DNA from: Prevotellamassilia sp.
Lineage (GTDB): Bacteria; Bacteroidota; Bacteroidia; Bacteroidales; Bacteroidaceae
Reading direction: 5' to 3'
Length of the DNA: 5,133 nucleotides
Assembly: GCA_018383375.1 (NCBI GenBank)
Contig: JAHAWW010000136.1
Coordinates: forward strand, 1-5,133
The stretch's first letter is position 1, and the number at the start of each line of letters is the position of its first letter. Both the position numbers and the translations under genes were made by a program. Positions 1-5,133 of this stretch are shown here, piece by piece. Below the pieces are notes generated by a model that saw only the letters and a list, made by a program, of their open reading frames with translations, was not told where the DNA came from and searched no databases.

Positions 1-54
1 TTTGACGGGCTGACAGGACTGCGATTGTTTATGTCTTTTTCGTTGCCGGCTTGA
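1..54 (+). CDS. Possible C-terminal tail of a plus-strand gene (partial, unidentified)
   Basis: Frame 1 on the plus strand is open from the left edge to a TGA at 52-54, giving 17 residues that end in RLFMSFSLPA. The alternating hydrophobic pattern could be a final beta strand, but the piece is too short to assign to a family. Some support comes from position: a strong hairpin with T-rich flanks begins about 25 bp after the stop, as expected for a gene converging on the minus-strand cluster. An open run of 17 codons is common by chance, and the other two plus frames close almost at once. No minus-strand ATG lies in this stretch. It may simply be spacer. Confidence 0.22.
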   Translation, partial: FDGLTGLRLFMSFSLPA

Positions 55-73
55 GGGCTTATCTTTGAGGTAG

Positions 74-110
74 GATAAAAGAAGAGAGAGGCCCATAGCC
101 TCTCTCTCTT
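74..110. terminator. Bidirectional rho-independent terminator hairpin
   Basis: Positions 83-92 (agagagaggc) and 98-107 (gcctctctct) form a perfect 10-bp stem around a 5-nt loop. Read on the minus strand the stem is followed immediately by TCTTTTAT (82 down to 75), a usable U-tract. Read on the plus strand it is followed by a weaker T-rich stretch (CTTGGTTTT). This fits a terminator shared by convergent transcription units: the minus-strand cysC transcript coming from the right and a possible gene ending at 54 on the left. If it ends the cysC transcript, that mRNA has a 3' UTR of about 340 nt. Confidence 0.62.
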
Positions 111-234
111 GGTTTTCAGTGCATTACAGGAATAAGGAAAGAAAAAACTGCGATATGGGCCGTTTCTGCTGCAATAAAGACCGGCGAAATTTTGCCTTGT
201 TTGGCATGAGATTGTCCGCCATCAAGGCGAGACG

Positions 235-257
235 AAAAGGCTTAAAAGCGGCCTTTT
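235..257. terminator. Weak hairpin, possible terminator
   Basis: AAAAGGC (235-241) pairs perfectly with GCCTTTT (251-257) around a 9-nt loop. The T's are part of the stem, and no separate U-tract follows on either strand, so termination would be weak. It lies about 200 nt after the cysC stop. The loop and 3' arm include ttaaaagcggcc (242-253), which recurs at 2688-2699 by the outer end of the intergenic inverted repeat. Confidence 0.25.
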
Positions 258-428
258 GGGCATTTACCCGTTTGATTATAAACTATTTAGCAAGGTTTCT
301 ACTCAAAAAAAGCTTTCGGTGGCTTTGGGGCGGTTTTCCTCCTCCTCGTGTTTGTTGTCTTAATAGTTTACAAAAAAACGTCACGCCCGGCCCCGGTTTT
401 TGAACAATAACAGGGCTGCCATCCGTGG

Positions 429-444
429 AGGGGCGAGAGCCCCC
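429..444 (-). terminator. GC-rich hairpin just after the cysC stop
   Basis: On the cysC transcript, GGGGC and GCCCC (positions 443-439 and 434-430) form a 5-bp stem with a UCUC loop. A G-U pair (444 with 429) can extend it to six. It begins about 7 nt after the stop codon. There is no following U-tract, so it is more likely a 3'-end stabilising hairpin or an assisted terminator than a strong intrinsic terminator. Confidence 0.3.
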
Positions 445-450
445 TGCGGC

Positions 451-1041
451 TCAGGCTTCAAGTCCCAAAAGGCGGAGCAGGCGGGCTATGCTTTGGTCGA
501 TGGTGAGCACGCCCGTGTCGAGCACGAGGTCGGGATGCTCGGGAGCCTCAAACGGCGCTGAGATGCCGGTGAAGTCTTTGACCTCGCCGCGACGGGCACG
601 GGCATAAAGTCCCTTGACATCACGACGCTCACACTCGGCCAGCGGCGTGGCCACATAGATTTCGCGAAAGTCGGCCGGACCAATGATGGTGCGTGCCATT
701 TCGCGCAGGTCGCTCGTCGGACTGACGAGGGCGGCCATGGTGATGATGCCGCTGTCCACAAAAAGACGGCCCACACAAGCGGTGCGACGCACGTTTTCGA
801 AGCGGTCTTCGGCCGAAAAGCCCAAACCGGCATTGACGCCCGTGCGCAGATTGTCGCCGTCGAGCAGACGGCTTTGCAGCCCTCGGCGGGCCAGTTCGTG
901 TTCCAAAGCTATGGCTAAGGTGGATTTGCCCGAGCCACTCAGCCCGGTGAACCAAAGCATGACGCCACGCGTGCCGGTGAGGCGTTCGTGCTCCTCGCGT
1001 GTGAGCATACGCTCGAAGGTGGGATAAATGTTTTCAGACAT
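451..1041 (-). CDS. cysC: Adenylylsulfate (APS) kinase CysC
   Basis: Cytosolic kinase that transfers phosphate from ATP to the 3'-OH of adenosine 5'-phosphosulfate, giving PAPS, the activated sulfate used for reduction or by sulfotransferases. The 196-residue protein is full length for a stand-alone CysC. Visible motifs are the P-loop GLSGSGKST (33-41), LDGDNLR (60-66), GFSAEDRFENVRR (74-86, APS-binding region), the SP motif at 107-108, and the lid/C-terminal signature from DVKGLYARARRGEVK to DFTG (141-159), followed by APFEAPEHP (162-170). The region after Ser107 reads SPTSDLREMAR where many proteobacterial enzymes have SPxRxxR; I believe this is usual in Bacteroidetes. The ATG at 1041 gives an N-terminus (SENIYPTFERMLTREE) typical of the phylum's version. 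It starts 38 bp after the porX-like stop with no hairpin between, so co-transcription is likely. No cysD or cysN follows. Function is secure; what the PAPS is used for here is not shown. Confidence 0.96.
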   Translation of the reverse strand: MSENIYPTFERMLTREEHERLTGTRGVMLWFTGLSGSGKSTLAIALEHELARRGLQSRLLDGDNLRTGVNAGLGFSAEDRFENVRRTACVGRLFVDSGIITMAALVSPTSDLREMARTIIGPADFREIYVATPLAECERRDVKGLYARARRGEVKDFTGISAPFEAPEHPDLVLDTGVLTIDQSIARLLRLLGLEA

Positions 1042-1079
1042 ATTCAGAAAGGGGCTAATAGGGTTGCTTGAAGGCAGAC

Positions 1080-2645
1080 TTAACTCTCGCGCGTGTGTGA
1101 CTTGGAGCGCAGGGTGCAGACGGGCACGAGCATTTCTTGCATAGAGATGCCGCCGTGCTGGAAGGTGTCGCGATAGTAGCTGACGTAGTGGTTGTAGTTG
1201 TTGGGATAGGCAAAAAAGCTGTCGCCCGTGGCAAAGATATAGGCCGAAGAGAGCGACGGTGCAGGCAGTCCGATGAGGTCGGGACGGCGTGCCTCAAAAA
1301 CTTCACGGGGATTGTAACTGAGGTTTTTGCCCAACTTATAGCGCAGGTTGGTGTTGACGTGGCGGTCGCCGACGACCTTGACGGGTGTGGTGGCGCGCAC
1401 GCTGCCGTGGTCTGTGGTGATGATGATGTCGCGGTCGAGGGTGGCCAGGCGTTGGAAGAGTTCGCGAATGGCTGTGTGGCGAAACCAAGAGCGCGTGATG
1501 CTGCGGTAGGCGGCTTCGTCGTTGAAGAGTTCGCGCACCATGCGCGAGTCGGTGCGGGCGTGCGAGAGGATGTCGATGAAGTTGACCACCAAGACGCTCA
1601 GCGGCGTGGCGGTAAAGGCGTGAAACTCGCCAAGGAGTCGCTCTGCGCCCTGCGAGTCGTTGATTTTGCGATAGGTGAAGGCTTCGCGACGACGGTAGCG
1701 GGCCAGTTGCTCACGCAGCAGGTCTTCTTCGTGCAGGTTTTTGCCTTCTTCATCTTCTTCCTCGACCCAATAGTGGGGATACATCTTCTTGATCATCGCC
1801 GGCATGAGTCCGGCAAAAATGGCATTGCGGGCATAGCCCGTGGCGGTGGGGAGGATGCTCAAGCCGAGCGACTCGTCGATGTCGAACTCGCCTGAAAGTT
1901 CTTCGCTCAACACACGCCATTGGTCGAAGCGCAGATTGTCGAAAACCATCAGCACAACCTGCCTGCCGGCTCTGAGACTCGGGAAAACCCGACGAGAAAT
2001 GACGTCGGGACTGAGCAGCGGACGCTCACCGGGCGAGGCGGCCACCCACCCCTCATAATGACGAGCCACAAAGGCGGCAAAGGCTTTCTCGGCATCGTGC
2101 CACTGGCTGCGCAGCATCTCGTTCATGGCCTCGGGCGCGTCAGAGAGTTCAAACTCCCAGCGCACGAGCTTTTTGTAGAGCGACATCCACCCCTCAATGT
2201 CGAGCGTCTGACTGATGAGGCTGTCTATCTGAATAAACTCACGACGATAGGCCGAGCCGGCGGTCTCTGAGCGGATGGTCTCGACATGGATGTTTTTCTT
2301 CAGCGTGAGCAGTATCTGGTGGGGATTGACAGGCTTGAGCAGATAGTCGGCTATCTGTGAGCCAATGGCTTGGTCCATCAGGTCTTCGGCCTCGTTTTTG
2401 GTCACCATCACCACGGGCACTGAGGGCGTGATGTCTTTGATGGCCGAGAGGGTCTCGAGACCGCTGAGACCGGGCATATTCTCGTCGAGCAAAATGAGGT
2501 CGAATTTGTTTTGACGACAGGTCTCAATGGCATCGGCGCCGCTGACACAGGTCTGCACGTCGTAGCCTTTTTTTTCAAGAAAGACGATGTGACCGCGCAA
2601 CAGTTCGATTTCATCGTCTACCCAGAGCAAACGTCCGTTGGTCAT
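1080..2645 (-). CDS. porX: PorX-like response regulator with PglZ (alkaline-phosphatase-fold) effector domain
   Basis: A two-domain regulator of 521 residues, close to the usual PorX length. Residues about 5-120 are a CheY-like receiver with the acidic pair in WVDDE (D10, D11), phospho-acceptor D54 in LLDENMPG, T82 in VMVTK and K104 in LLKPVNP. A helical linker follows. From about 225 to the end is a PglZ domain of the alkaline-phosphatase superfamily: VFDNLRFDQ (D236), LPTATGYAR (nucleophile candidate T269), FIDILSHART (D358, H362), TTDHGS (D412, H413) and FQHGG (H497). These are the expected metal ligands and catalytic Thr, so both domains look intact. In Porphyromonas and Flavobacterium, PorX works with the kinase PorY to control type IX secretion, and its PglZ domain is reported to be a zinc-dependent phosphodiesterase acting on oligonucleotides. 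The ATG at 2645 is preferred because it gives MTNGRLLWVDDE, close to known PorX starts; an in-frame TTG at 2651 would add two residues. It precedes cysC by 38 bp and follows the permease across a large inverted repeat. PorX function is inferred from homology; its target here is unknown. Confidence 0.9.
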   Translation of the reverse strand: MTNGRLLWVDDEIELLRGHIVFLEKKGYDVQTCVSGADAIETCRQNKFDLILLDENMPGLSGLETLSAIKDITPSVPVVMVTKNEAEDLMDQAIGSQIADYLLKPVNPHQILLTLKKNIHVETIRSETAGSAYRREFIQIDSLISQTLDIEGWMSLYKKLVRWEFELSDAPEAMNEMLRSQWHDAEKAFAAFVARHYEGWVAASPGERPLLSPDVISRRVFPSLRAGRQVVLMVFDNLRFDQWRVLSEELSGEFDIDESLGLSILPTATGYARNAIFAGLMPAMIKKMYPHYWVEEEDEEGKNLHEEDLLREQLARYRRREAFTYRKINDSQGAERLLGEFHAFTATPLSVLVVNFIDILSHARTDSRMVRELFNDEAAYRSITRSWFRHTAIRELFQRLATLDRDIIITTDHGSVRATTPVKVVGDRHVNTNLRYKLGKNLSYNPREVFEARRPDLIGLPAPSLSSAYIFATGDSFFAYPNNYNHYVSYYRDTFQHGGISMQEMLVPVCTLRSKSHTRES

Positions 2646-2660
2646 ATTCAATAGTTTTTT

Positions 2661-2690
2661 GAGACTGAGAAGCTAAGAGACTAAGAGTTA
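2661..2690. repeat. Short imperfect direct repeat in the porX leader
   Basis: Two 16-bp units (starting at 2661 and 2677) both begin gagact and agree at roughly 11 of 16 positions. They lie between the porX-like start codon and the outer edge of the inverted repeat. They could be a binding site or chance low-complexity sequence. Confidence 0.25.
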
Positions 2691-2790
2691 AAAGCGGCCC
2701 CAAAAGGCCTGAAGGGCCGTAACATATTAGCCCAGGTCGTCAGGCCTGGGGTTGGGGGATGCTCCACTAATCACCGGCCTGTAAGGTCGG
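2690..2790 (+). repeat. Left copy of the palindromic element
   Basis: Modules in order are an outer end AAAAGCGGCC (2690-2699); a small hairpin GGCCTGAAGGGCC (2707-2719); GTAACAT (2719-2725); a hairpin CCCAGG/CCTGGG with an 8-nt loop (2731-2750); an unmatched linker; and CCGGCCTGTAAGGTCGG (2774-2790). The first and last modules share a CCTG-A-GG core, so the element has internal symmetry. Confidence 0.7.
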
Positions 2791-2857
2791 TACGATAAGC
2801 AGAAAACATAAACAACATATATACCGCTATTGAGCATAAAAACTCCGTTTGGAAGTG

Positions 2858-2956
2858 CCGACCTTACAGGCCGGAATGTGGGAGGCTATGTCAACCCAGG
2901 CCTGACGACCCGGGCTATGATGTTACGCCCTTACAGGGCTTGCTTAGCCGCTCTTT
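2858..2956 (-). repeat. Right copy of the palindromic element, inverted
   Basis: Read on the minus strand it has the same module order: AAAGAGCGGC (outer end, 2956-2947); a perfect 5-bp hairpin GCCCTGTAAGGGC (2939-2927); GTAACAT (2927-2921); AGCCCGGGTCGTCAGGCCTGGG (2916-2895); a diverged linker; and CCGGCCTGTAAGGTCGG (2874-2858). The minus-strand copy begins about 20 bp after the permease stop, so it lies in the 3' UTR of that message and could act as a stabilising or attenuating structure. Confidence 0.7.
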
Positions 2957-2976
2957 GTCTTGTTGTTTTTTTGGTC

Positions 2977-4548
2977 CTACACAGGGAAGAAGGGCCAAAT
3001 GAGGGGCACAAACAGGGCCGAGAGCAACAGGCAAATGATGTTGAGCGGCAGGCCCACACGCACAAAGTCGGCAAAGCGATAGCCGCCCACGCCCTGCACG
3101 ATGAGGTTGGTCTGATAGCCGATGGGGGTGGAGAAACTGGCCGAGGCGGCTATGCAGATGGTGACGAAGAAGGGCATGGGGCTGGCACCCAAAGCTTGGG
3201 CCATCGAGAGGGATATGGGGAAGGCCAAAGCTGCGGCTGCATTGTTGGTCATCAACTCGGTGAAGAGATTGGTGATGACATAGACCACCACGAGCAAGGC
3301 TGTGGGGCCGAGGCTGTCGGTGAGCCCAACGGCCCAACCGGCCACGGCGTCGGCCATGCCGGAATTTTGCATGGCCTTGCTCACGGCAAAAGCGGCGGCA
3401 ATGGTGACGAGGATGTCCCAAGAAACAAATTTGGTGTATTTGCGCGCCGGGAAAATGCCGCTGACGGCCATCAAGGCGGTCGTGATGCAGACAAAGAAAA
3501 ACATGTCGAGCCTGAACGAGCCTAAAGCGGCCTTGACCGACGGCAATTCGCCTATGGTGGCACCGGCAACCATCAAGACGACCAACACCACGGCCAGCCA
3601 GGCCTTGAAGCGGCCCAGCGACGCGCCTTTTTCTTCGGCAGACGAAACCATAAGGAAAAACGACGAGTCGCCCCAGTTGCTCATAAAAGCTTGGTCGGCA
3701 AGCAAGACGAGGGTGTCGCCCTCACGAAAGCGCTCCGAACGCATATCGTGCATGATGAAGGTCTGACCGGCACGGCGGATTTCAACCAGCAGGGCGCCAT
3801 ATTTCTTTGGAAAATCAAAGTCACGCACCTTTTTGCCTATGGCCGGGAAACGGGCGCCAAGCACCACCTCCACACGGCGCAACTTGCCGCCGGCTTCTTG
3901 CTCGAGCGATAGTTCTTCGGGCTGACGGTCGGAACGGTCTTGTGGCAAAAGCAGCGGCGAGACAAACGTGATGTAGAGCAAACCAACCACGGCAATAATC
4001 AATCCCACCTTGCCCAACTCAAACATGGAGAAGCCGTCAAAGCCGGAGTCGGTGACCATGCCGTTGACCACCAAATTGGTGCTGGTGCCGATGAGGGTGC
4101 ACATACCGCCCAAGATGGTGGCATAAGAGAGGGGAATGAGAAACTTGGTGGCGGCCTGCCCATGACGCTCGGCCCAACGCTTTATCATAGGGGCAAAGAT
4201 GACCACCACAGGGGTGTTGTTGAGAAAAGCCGAGATGAAAGACACGGCAGGCAACATGCGGAAATGAACACGCCGCACACCGGCTCTGCCCTTAGGCAAC
4301 AATCGCTCAATCAAACCACCAAGCAGACCCGAACGCCTCACACCCTCGCTGACCAAAAAGAGCAACGCCACGGTGATCATACCCTTGTTTGAGAAGCCCT
4401 CAAGCATTTCGCTCGGTGTGAGTATGCCCAGACACATAAAAACGATGGAGGCCGTGAGCAAAATAAGCCCCGGACGCATACACTCACGAATGAGGGCGCC
4501 AATGGCTATGACCAAGACCACTATGACGACGAGACAGTCAAACGACAT
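2977..4548 (-). CDS. SLC13/DASS-family anion permease with internal RCK (TrkA_C) domain, likely sulfate transporter
   Basis: Inner-membrane protein of 523 residues with two hydrophobic halves and a soluble insert. The N-terminal half (about 1-200) has helices around 5-20, 27-43, 57-68 and 180-200, plus the re-entrant motif SAFLNNTPVVVIFAP (106-120) and an SNT-type motif in TLIGTSTNLVVNG (151-163). The insert (about 222-292) contains ARFPAIGKKVRDFDFPKKYG and EGDTLVLLAD, typical of an RCK_C/TrkA_C regulatory domain. The C-terminal half repeats the transport motifs as TELMTNNAAAALAFP (430-444) and STPIGYQTNLIVQGVGGY (473-490), the pseudo-symmetric pair expected of this fold. Only one RCK_C copy is evident. 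The start at 4548 (MSFDCLVV) leads straight into the first helix. The 124-bp gap after cysQ contains no clear terminator, so co-transcription is possible. Family members carry sulfate, phosphate or dicarboxylates; sulfate is inferred from cysQ and cysC nearby, so I give no symbol. Confidence 0.9.
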   Translation of the reverse strand: MSFDCLVVIVVLVIAIGALIRECMRPGLILLTASIVFMCLGILTPSEMLEGFSNKGMITVALLFLVSEGVRRSGLLGGLIERLLPKGRAGVRRVHFRMLPAVSFISAFLNNTPVVVIFAPMIKRWAERHGQAATKFLIPLSYATILGGMCTLIGTSTNLVVNGMVTDSGFDGFSMFELGKVGLIIAVVGLLYITFVSPLLLPQDRSDRQPEELSLEQEAGGKLRRVEVVLGARFPAIGKKVRDFDFPKKYGALLVEIRRAGQTFIMHDMRSERFREGDTLVLLADQAFMSNWGDSSFFLMVSSAEEKGASLGRFKAWLAVVLVVLMVAGATIGELPSVKAALGSFRLDMFFFVCITTALMAVSGIFPARKYTKFVSWDILVTIAAAFAVSKAMQNSGMADAVAGWAVGLTDSLGPTALLVVVYVITNLFTELMTNNAAAALAFPISLSMAQALGASPMPFFVTICIAASASFSTPIGYQTNLIVQGVGGYRFADFVRVGLPLNIICLLLSALFVPLIWPFFPV

Positions 4549-4657
4549 ACAATGGGAAGAAGATAAACAGTATTGGTTTGGTTTTGGGCGTATAAAAGCG
4601 ACTAATGAGCGGCTTCGTAAGGATTGGAGAGGATAAGGAGGGGTATTGCGACATGGT

Positions 4658-4669
4658 CAAGACGTCTTG
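4658..4669. promoter_or_regulatory. Perfect 12-bp palindrome between cysQ and the permease
   Basis: CAAGACGTCTTG is an uninterrupted palindrome three bases beyond the cysQ stop codon and about 110 bp upstream of the permease start. It could be a dimer-binding operator or a chance palindrome. It has no loop, so it is a poor hairpin, and no U-tract follows on the minus strand. Confidence 0.2.
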
Positions 4670-4672
4670 GGC

Positions 4673-5133
4673 TTACCGCTCTCTATCCACAACAAACCAC
4701 GGATTGTGCAGGTCGGGCTTGTTGTAGGTCAGCGGGAGGCCTTCGGGATGTGACAAGACACGGGCACCGGCGCCTTCGGCCACAGCCTGACCGGCCGCGG
4801 TGTCCCACTCCATCGTGGGGGCCAGACGCGGATAGGCATCGGCCTCGCCTGAAGCCACAAGACAGAGCTTGAGCGAACTGCCGGCAGAGACCAAACGAAC
4901 TGCACCATAGCGGCGGCGATAGTCTTCGACAAACGCCTCGGTCTCGGGAGAGAGATGGGAGCGCGAAGCCACCACTACTTTTTCGCCGGAAACACGAGAG
5001 GAAGAAGAGTCAAAAGGTAACGAACGGGCCGACGTCTGAAACCACATCAAATCGGACTGACCGTCATCGGCTGAAAGACGGGCGGCCCAAGCGCCACCTA
5101 AGGCTGCACCGCCCACAAACATCTGGCCGGTGG
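4673..5133 (-). CDS. cysQ: 3'(2'),5'-bisphosphate nucleotidase CysQ (partial, 5' end beyond window)
   Basis: C-terminal portion of an inositol-monophosphatase-fold enzyme that removes the 3'-phosphate from PAP (and PAPS), clearing the inhibitory by-product of PAPS use. About 152 residues are visible, entering at the right edge with TGQMFVGGAALGGAW, which corresponds to the family's 'TGE-(L/M)-Y...GGGA' region. Counted from the Met at 5122, diagnostic parts are VASRSH (51-56), GSSLKLCLVASGEADAYPR (81-99), and PTMEWDTAAGQAVAE (102-116), whose D107 is the conserved C-terminal metal-binding Asp, then LTYNKPDLHNPWFVV (131-145). The Met at 5122 is internal, since the frame stays open upstream and family homology continues; the N-terminal metal motifs (E of the GEE region, DPLDGT) must lie outside. 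The stop at 4673 gives a normal family C-terminus. It sits upstream of the permease on the same strand, a common Bacteroidetes pairing. Confidence 0.94.
   Translation of the reverse strand, partial: TGQMFVGGAALGGAWAARLSADDGQSDLMWFQTSARSLPFDSSSSRVSGEKVVVASRSHLSPETEAFVEDYRRRYGAVRLVSAGSSLKLCLVASGEADAYPRLAPTMEWDTAAGQAVAEGAGARVLSHPEGLPLTYNKPDLHNPWFVVDRER

Larger units (their letters stand above)
111..450. other. Intergenic stretch without a convincing gene
   Basis: This spacer downstream of cysC is visibly more AT-rich than the flanking coding DNA, with several A- and T-runs (for example around 305-311 and 370-377). It holds two modest hairpins, listed separately. I found no tRNA or rRNA, CRISPR-like repeat or recognisable riboswitch. 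The only sizeable open frame is on the plus strand (GTG at 119 or ATG at 155, ending 403). It encodes a very basic, Cys- and Trp-containing sequence of low plausibility, and I do not call it a gene. The stretch may be a long 3' UTR of the cysC transcript or decayed sequence. Confidence 0.5.
2690..2956. repeat. 267-bp composite inverted repeat between permease and porX
   Basis: Two arms of about 100 bp in opposite orientation (2690-2790 and 2858-2956) flank a 67-bp AT-rich core (2791-2857, about one third GC). The innermost 17 bp of each arm are perfectly complementary (2774-2790 with 2858-2874). A second block, CCAGGCCTGACGACC on one arm, is matched on the other around 2732-2750 and 2895-2914. 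The outer block shares GTAACAT and the GCCCTGTAAGGGC-type hairpin. Each arm is itself a string of small hairpins. Either RNA strand could fold into a long imperfect stem. No transposase or other reading frame of substance lies inside. The pattern resembles dispersed GCCCTGTAAGGGC...AGCCCAGG...CCTGGG intergenic repeats that I recall from Bacteroidales genomes; that match is from memory and unverified. This accounts for most of the 331-bp gap between the permease and the porX-like gene. Confidence 0.8.

Noticed and set aside
119..403. Plus-strand open frame of 94 codons (or 82 from the ATG at 155, preceded by a purine-rich stretch) encoding a basic, hydrophobic peptide.
   Set aside because: The sequence is rich in Arg/Lys, Trp and Cys with no recognisable domain, lies in AT-rich spacer, and has a GTG or internal start. 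A toxin-like peptide cannot be excluded, but nothing positive supports it.
1137..1895. Long plus-strand open frame (252 codons) opposite the porX-like gene.
   Set aside because: It is a shadow of the GC-rich codons of a well-conserved minus-strand gene; the product is low-complexity Val/Ala/Gly with no domain.
2802..2823. Possible promoter in the repeat core on the minus strand (TATGTTTT resembling the Bacteroidetes TAnnTTTG -7 box).
   Set aside because: The match is imperfect and no TTG-type -33 element is found at the expected distance.
2690..2956. Considered whether the inverted repeat is a CRISPR array or the ends of an insertion sequence.
   Set aside because: There are only two copies, in inverted orientation, with no regular spacers, and the 67-bp core cannot encode a transposase. 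I saw no clear target-site duplication.
2830..3525. Plus-strand open frame (231 codons) starting in the repeat core and running opposite the permease.
   Set aside because: The first part translates the palindromic element and the rest is antisense to permease codons, giving a Gly/His/Glu-rich product. Such frames are typical artefacts of this repeat type.
4565..4610. Possible permease promoter (TACTGTTT on the minus strand, with upstream T-run).
   Set aside because: It departs from the TAnnTTTG consensus and the spacing to the T-run is poor; too weak to list.

Overview
The window looks like a chromosomal segment from a GC-rich member of the Bacteroidales (Bacteroidetes). A PorX-type response regulator fused to a PglZ domain is characteristic of that phylum. 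The CysC, CysQ and SLC13-permease proteins also read like the versions that cluster together in Bacteroides and Prevotella relatives. I cannot place it to genus; a Prevotellaceae- or Muribaculaceae-like host is a guess. Coding DNA is GC-rich (mid-50s percent by eye), while the spacers are more AT-rich.

All four well-supported genes lie on the minus strand, so transcription runs from high to low coordinates. The order is: cysQ (C-terminal part only, entering at the right edge, 5133-4673); an SLC13-family permease with an inserted RCK/TrkA_C domain (4548-2977); a 267-bp inverted repeat in the intergenic space (2690-2956); a PorX-like receiver-PglZ regulator (2645-1080); and cysC, adenylylsulfate kinase (1041-451). 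The left 450 bp holds no convincing complete gene. It contains a strong bidirectional-looking terminator (about 74-110), two weaker hairpins, and possibly the last 17 codons of a plus-strand gene that would converge on this cluster.

The metabolic theme is activated sulfate. The permease would import sulfate or a related anion, CysC phosphorylates APS to PAPS, and CysQ hydrolyses the by-product PAP. From family knowledge, cysQ, permease and cysC are often followed directly by cysD and cysN (ATP sulfurylase) in this phylum; here cysD/cysN do not follow cysC. Instead a PorX-like regulator sits between permease and cysC, only 38 bp upstream of cysC, and a large palindromic element separates it from the permease. 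The most interesting features are this regulator inside a sulfur-activation cluster and the composite inverted repeat, which looks like two facing copies of a roughly 100-bp dispersed element around an AT-rich core.
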